Below are positions 58,501 to 64,000 of a stretch of 64,000 bases of DNA, in pieces. Source of the DNA: Hsuehochloa calcarea (Eukaryota > Streptophyta > Magnoliopsida > Poales > Poaceae); the NCBI GenBank assembly GCA_036346395.1, contig CM070599.1, forward strand, positions 4,331,232-4,395,231. The letters run 5' to 3'. The translations under genes and the position numbers were made by a program. Position 1 is the first letter of the stretch. Each line of letters opens with the position of its first letter. The notes beneath the pieces were generated by a model. That model had not been told where the DNA came from. It searched no databases and saw nothing but the letters and a program-made list of their open reading frames with translations.

Positions 58501-61500
58501 ATTCCACATGCTAATGTATTGTTGTGTTAAGAAAGTGAAGTTTATTATGTTCTTGCCAGTAAGGCAGTAAATTATTCTCACACATGGTCATATGCAACTA
58601 AAGGTATAACCCTGTGCTCTGGGGGGTTCCTAAAGGAAGCTATGCAAGTAACCCAGATGGTCCAAGTCGTATTTTTGAATACCGTCAGATGGTTCAGGTG
58701 TGTTTTGTTTTAATATGCCGCAACTTGGAGGTCCCAGCCTGTAGCTGTAATGCATGGAGTAACATGCTAACTGTGGCTAGTTCTATGCAGGATAGGGATA
58801 GCAGTTGTTTTTCTAATAAAATTTTGGACTGCAGGCTCTGAATCGCTTAGGCCTTCGTGTTGTCGTGGATGTTGTATACAATCATCTAGACTCAAGTGGC
58901 CCTTTTGGCATCACCTCAGTGCTTGACAAGGTTATCACTCTTTAATAATTTTATTTATATTCATAATCATTCTATCTAACACAACATTCATTGATCTTTG
59001 TCATGTGGGGACATTACTATACCCGGCGCCCCAAGCAATTTGCTGGTTAAGCATTAGGAGTTAGACTCGGATAGATTAGGAGTTAGAATCGGTTTCAACT
59101 AGAGATCAGAATTGGATACAGCTAGATTAGGAGTCAGTTGGATTCTTGTAACAGGGGCTATTCCCTAGTCGGTTTGGTGGACCTCTTTATAGACGAGATC
59201 CAGTGTATCAATGAGAGCATCCAGAGTTAATCAATCTCTTTTCCTTTATCTCCGATTGCTTCTTCTACCCCTTGCGCCTCCTCTGCGCTTTCTCTTCTTC
59301 CCTATCGAGCCCTACCAAATCAACACGGCTCCCGGACGTCGAGATCCAGGGCCGAAACCAACAATTTCCCACTCCTACTTGTTATGCTCCTGCACGGGAC
59401 GTGACAATCTTTCTTTAAATATATTTTACAGCATGCCTCGTTTGATGAGTCAAAGATTTAAAAATAGTTCCATTAAAACTGGTCCACCCAAGAGCATTTC
59501 TAACATAGTTAACTAATATATGTGTCCAATTGTAATAGGGAACCTGAGATTACTTCTTGCAACTATTTATTCAGGGGCTTGTTTTTTCCCAATGTAGATT
59601 AGAGCCAAAATATTACATAAAAGAAAGGAGTTACGTCCTTGATTTTTGTAATTTAATTGGATTGCATGAGACATGGACATGCATAAATATAGTTGTAGTT
59701 GTCCCACAGACTACAAGAATGTGCCTCACATTTTAGTCAAGTTTTAGAGGATCTAGCCAACCTTTCCCTTTATCTTATTTTGAGGTACGCTACAATCAGC
59801 TTGTTATTGTTTAATACTGTAGTTGAAAACATTAGTTACTTCCAGGATTCAGAAAACCATCCAGTTCCCTCCGGTCTCCGGTCAAACCGTCCAGAACCAG
59901 TTTGTCAAATCCAGACAATTTTTTCACCGATTTATGCCGAGTTTAACCAATTTGTGGTCGATTCTGGCCGATTTAGACTGATTCTAGCCAATTGACAGCA
60001 TCTCGCCTAAATTCTGGAGACCGGCCGATTTTCAGCACACTGGGGTGGACTGGGAAATATCAAATATGTCCTTTCTGGTTTTATTAACCCTGCCCGCTTT
60101 ACTTTTGTGTTGGCAAGTAGTTTCTTCACATGTTTGTGTATGAACGCTCTAATAAGGATTATTTAGATTATTAAACTGAACAATTGCTTTGATTCATGAA
60201 ATAATGTGAGCTAAAGGAGATATGTTCACATTTTACTCTTTTAAATAATTTCATTGTATTTGTAATGACGATGAAATGTGAACTTTGGAATTGTCATAGT
60301 TTCTGTTTATCTGTCGGCTAATCAGTAACTGTCAATTATTTAATCCAAATTGGTGATCACTAATTTCAATTTGAATCCTCGCCCCTATTTGCACTCTATT
60401 TGATGTTTTACTTGCCTACCCAAATGAATGGATAATTATTTTATTTGCAAGCTTCATTGTGCATCAAGTGAAAGTATTGTTTTAAACTAAGAAATGGCCG
60501 GTATTGAAATGCTTACCCCTTAATTTCTGTGTTCATTAGTCCAGCAATATGTTTATAGCTATAAAAATATATATGTATGCTAATTAAACTCAAGCCGTTT
60601 ATTCGTTCCTTGACAGAATAATATTTTTTGCCCAAAGCTTTTGACCTTCCTAATGTCTTTTCTTCTATCTTGTTATTTATATGAGATAGTACAGATTGTT
60701 CCTGGATACTACCTTAGAAGGGACACTAATGGTCAGATTGAGAACAGTGCAGCTATGAACAATACAGCAAGTGAGCATTTCATGGTTGATAGGTTAATCG
60801 TGGACGACCTTCTGAATTGGGCAGTAAATTACAAAGTGAGTTATTATGGTAACAACATTATAATTGTGAACATTGTATCATTATGATATCATTCTTTGAA
60901 GACTCAGTCGTTCTGACTGATATGATTATACTTAGTGCCATATCAGCCACTTTGTACACAGGAAGATGCATACATTCATGACATGTCTTGCTTCTTCCCT
61001 TTTCTTTTGGGCTGAAGGATTTCATGTTGTTAGCTACATGTCTTCTAAATGTTGCAACTTATTATTCTGCATCTTTACGATCATATAATTTTTGCCTTAG
61101 GTTGACGGGTTCAGATTTGACCTTATGGGACATATCATGAAAAATACCATGGTAAGTAAGCTCACCTCCGAGCTGAATTAAATAATATGTTGACTAGCTG
61201 GTTAAACACAAATTATTTCCTTTTGTTTGATCCCCATGATGTAGTACGACTAGTATCACAAGTGCATCAATCATTTGCTATATTTCAGATTTCCAGAACT
61301 ACATGCATACCCATGCAATTGCATGAGTGAATTTCACTGGTTAGAATTTCAGTTCATTTAACATTACTGTAATAGTTTGAGCCAAAGGTGTTCTTCTGTA
61401 GCACCAAAATTGCACAGCTGGATTGCTGGAATAATTTCCTTCTAACTTCTGATTGCGACATATTCACACCACTGGGAAGAATGATCTAATTGAACCTCAT

Positions 61501-64000
61501 CAATATTCTTTTATATATAATTCTCTTTCGATAATTAAGTTCACCTCAACTTCTATCAACAAGGTATAGTTAAAATAAAAATAGAGAGCGAAGCTCAATA
61601 TGCAAGCTATGGATTTAATTGCTGACTTTCAAACCTTTTCATGGCTTTGGTGGTTGATATATTTAGTGAGTTAGTCTTAGTGGCATTCAATTGTCTATAT
61701 TTAGCATGCCAATCAATTTGGAGCATACATTCTTTCTAGTATCTATACCGTAGTTGAACACCTAGTCTGCGAAATTTTAGTATCAAATAGCTAACCTATG
61801 CAACAATGCAGGTTGCTTTAGGAACTGGTTTTCATCTCTGTGTGTGTGTGACTTTGTCACCACCAGGGATAGAAAAACCGGTACCAGTGCAAATCCCGGC
61901 CGGTGGACGGTACCGGTTACCGGAAATCCCAGAAAGAATCCGAATGAAATTCGCTTGAATTTGTTAAAAACCAGCCGAAATTCAAAATTCAAAATTTAAA
62001 TTTGCTAAACCAGAAAGAAACCGGCCGGTTTTTTTTCTCCCGGTCGCCACCGGTAAGACCGGTTACCGCTGGTAACTGGCGGTAAACGGCCGGGTTTTTT
62101 TTCTGGTCACCACTACCTCCACCACTCGAAAGAAAATAGCAAATAGAGCTGAAAAGGGGATACTTTTGTGATGTTTAGTAAACTGAACGTTACATACCTT
62201 GCATAGTTCCTTGTGTCATGCGGCCATACGGTTTCACAAAATGATTGTAGGCGATTAGCTTCCTCTCTTTTTTTTTTTTTTTTAAATTAAGTGCATCGCA
62301 CTGTGTGCTTGAGAACCTTTTTGGTTAACAAATACAGATGAGAGCAAAATCTGCTCTTCATGGCCTTACAAAGGATCAACATGGAGTGGATGGTTCGAAA
62401 ATATACTTGTAAGAACTGAGATTGCTCAGTTTCAGTTCAAAGCAACCAGTTTTCATGGTATCAGCACACATTCTCTGTGCATTGGACTGAATAGGACATT
62501 GACATTGCCACAGGTATGGTGAAGGATGGGACTTTGGTGAAGTTACAAAAAATAAACGTGGAATAAATGCATCCCAGCTTAATATGAGTGGCACAGGGAT
62601 TGGTAGGTAAGTATGAATTTATGCCAACTGAGTACTGAACTACTGACTACTGACTATGTGCAGTGAGCACCTTTCAGCGATTACCTGCAGGCTGTTGCAT
62701 TTCCTTGATATTTGCTTCTGAATTAACTAGTTAGTCTTGTTGGACATTATTTTCAGAACAAATATCCAAGGTATAATTTGTTTTTACAATTAACAAGTAG
62801 AATTGACAAGGGATTTAATGTCTCAACGGACATTCTTTTAAGAATTTCCTTACAACAAAAAAACACCAGAGTGCGGTTTTATTCTAGTAAATATAAATAG
62901 CCAGTGTTGTAAATCTTGTGGTGTTTGTTCTTCATATACTTTCCATTTATCTATGTGAGGTAATAATATCCAATACCACCATATTTTGCAGTTTCAATGA
63001 TAGAATCCGGGATGCTGTTAATGGGGGTAATCCATTTGGTAATCCACTACTGCAAGGATTTTCTACTGGTCTGTTCTTAGAGGTAATTTTGGTGCCCTTT
63101 ATGCTTCTACCCTTCGTGGAAATGACGGTTTGTATGTGACATTTTAGTAACAAGCTGCTTGCTTCTGTCTTTCCTAAGACAGTTGCAGTTACTCGTCTGT
63201 TTTTCTTAATACAGTATTAGGGCCTAAATTTTGTTCTGAGCTACAATAGCTGTCCTGAAGAAAACTGAACAATCTCATAACCAGATCCACTTGATACAGC
63301 TTCTCATTGGTATTCCTTAAACTAGTACGCAATCTTGATTTCAGAAGTTTGTGCAACTCTCTGGTTGATGCCATTTTCTTAAACTCAAAGAGTTTCTTTT
63401 TTCTCCAATCAAGGATTTGACTGTAGCTACCTGAAGGTACCTATGAATTGGTGCTATCTGCCATTAGGCCTTTGTACCTCTAACCATGTGTCAACCATGA
63501 ATTAGATAACCTTTTGCCAGTTCTAAGCTTTGTTGTAGTCCCTGCCAGTTCTATAGCATTTGCATGCACCCCTCAGGTACAGAGTACTTTTAGAGGTTGA
63601 TTGAACTAGTTAGCTAATATCTTGTATGTCTTAGTTGGAACTAACAGTCTTCTAGCTTCAAGCTCTCAAGTGGATCAGTGATACATTTACTACATTGTCC
63701 TTTTGTGCAGCCAAATGGATATTATCAGGGTAACGAAGCAGATACGAGGCTCACACTTGCTACATATGCTGACCACATACAGGTTCGCTATCAATATTCA
63801 TGCCCTTTTAAAAGATTCTGTCTGCTGGTTGAATTTCAATTTGCTATCAATTTAATGGGAAATGTACTTTTTTTAATACCTGAAACCAGAGGGGAGAAAA
63901 TGTATTCTGTTGATTAATTTTGTCTTGTTGCAAGGAAGATATTAGTGAATAGCCACTGTTACTGAAGGCCCATGAGAAAACTGGAGAATGAATACTTGAG
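55594..64000 (+). CDS. PUL: Plastid pullulanase (starch debranching enzyme, limit dextrinase type), 3' end outside window
   Basis: Hydrolyses alpha-1,6 branches of amylopectin and limit dextrins in plastids (GH13), helping trim starch in endosperm. Exons: 55594-55857, 56266-56401, 56507-56559, 56678-56786, 56858-56994, 57091-57287, 57366-57515, 57626-57686, 57781-57901, 58379-58469, 58604-58697, 58835-58930, 60695-60835, 61101-61151, 62338-62408, 62514-62606, 62992-63082, 63711-63782. All join in phase (676 codons). The N-terminus is an Ala/Ser/Pro/Arg-rich plastid transit peptide. The carbohydrate-binding/N-terminal domains lead to the debranching signature YNWGYNP (exons 10-11), region I DVVYNH (exon 12), region II GFRFDLMGH with the nucleophile Asp (exon 14) and region III YGEGWDFG with the acid/base Glu (exon 16). 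Region IV and the C-terminal domain lie beyond the window. The ATG at 55594 is the first in frame; no stop is seen in any exon. Single-copy PUL on rice chromosome 4 is recalled, not searched. Confidence 0.95.
58127..58188. repeat. 26-bp tandem repeat in PUL intron 9
   Basis: The unit ACACATCTTTTTTAATAATA plus GATATT is repeated exactly twice (58127-58152, 58153-58178) with a partial third copy. Confidence 0.9.
59010..59375 (+). mobile_element. LTR-like insertion in PUL intron 12
   Basis: A block with repeated TAGATTAGGAGT phrases leads to a TATA-like CTTTATAGACGAG (about 59186), then a pyrimidine-rich transcribed-like part ending GAAACCAACAATTTCCCA. This resembles a solo LTR of a gypsy element. 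Target duplications are not clear. Confidence 0.45.
61864..62105. mobile_element. Ac/Ds-like hAT element in PUL intron 14
   Basis: Starts CAGGGATAGAAAA and ends TTTTTTTTCTG; perfect 8-bp duplication GTCACCAC (61856-61863 and 62106-62113). Same short type as the elements at 19322 and 20450, showing that the family also reached this gene. Confidence 0.88.

Overview
The window is nuclear DNA of a grass, almost certainly rice (Oryza). It has split genes with GT..AG introns, GC-rich first exons, dense nested transposable elements and microsatellites. Two single-copy genes identify the locus: a VEFS-type Polycomb gene matching rice EMF2a, and a plastid pullulanase matching rice PUL. From memory both lie close together on rice chromosome 4; I could not check this against a database.

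Layout. 1-5672: a decayed Copia retrotransposon (+ strand, 5' end outside the window), itself interrupted by an Ac/Ds-like hAT element. 5673-6480: upstream region of EMF2a. 6480-32310: EMF2a on the + strand, 22 exons rebuilt here (about 634 codons) spread over about 25 kb. Four of its introns are swollen by transposons: hAT, MULE and MITE elements, a small LTR element carrying a NOSIP/CSU1-like gene fragment, Copia and gypsy pieces, and a local series of tandem duplications. 32311-37550: gene-poor spacer with one LTR-like fragment. 37715-38680: an intronless two-finger C2H2 (ZAT-type) repressor gene. 38681-46343: spacer with MITEs, a 535-bp fold-back element and microsatellites. 46349-52639: a nearly complete Copia element on the - strand with about 915-bp LTRs and a TGAAA target duplication. 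52645-55500: spacer. 55594 to beyond the window end: pullulanase, of which 18 exons (676 codons) are visible.

The three host genes are not an operon and have no evident joint function. EMF2a is a PRC2 subunit (chromatin silencing), the zinc-finger protein is a probable transcriptional repressor with an EAR motif, and pullulanase debranches starch in plastids. The main genomic theme is heavy transposon load on EMF2a without loss of its exons. At least six Ac/Ds-like elements with perfect 8-bp target duplications lie in or near EMF2a and PUL, and one non-autonomous LTR element has transduced part of a host ubiquitin-ligase-like gene. I found no CRISPR array, rRNA or tRNA gene that I could support, and no clear new biochemical system.
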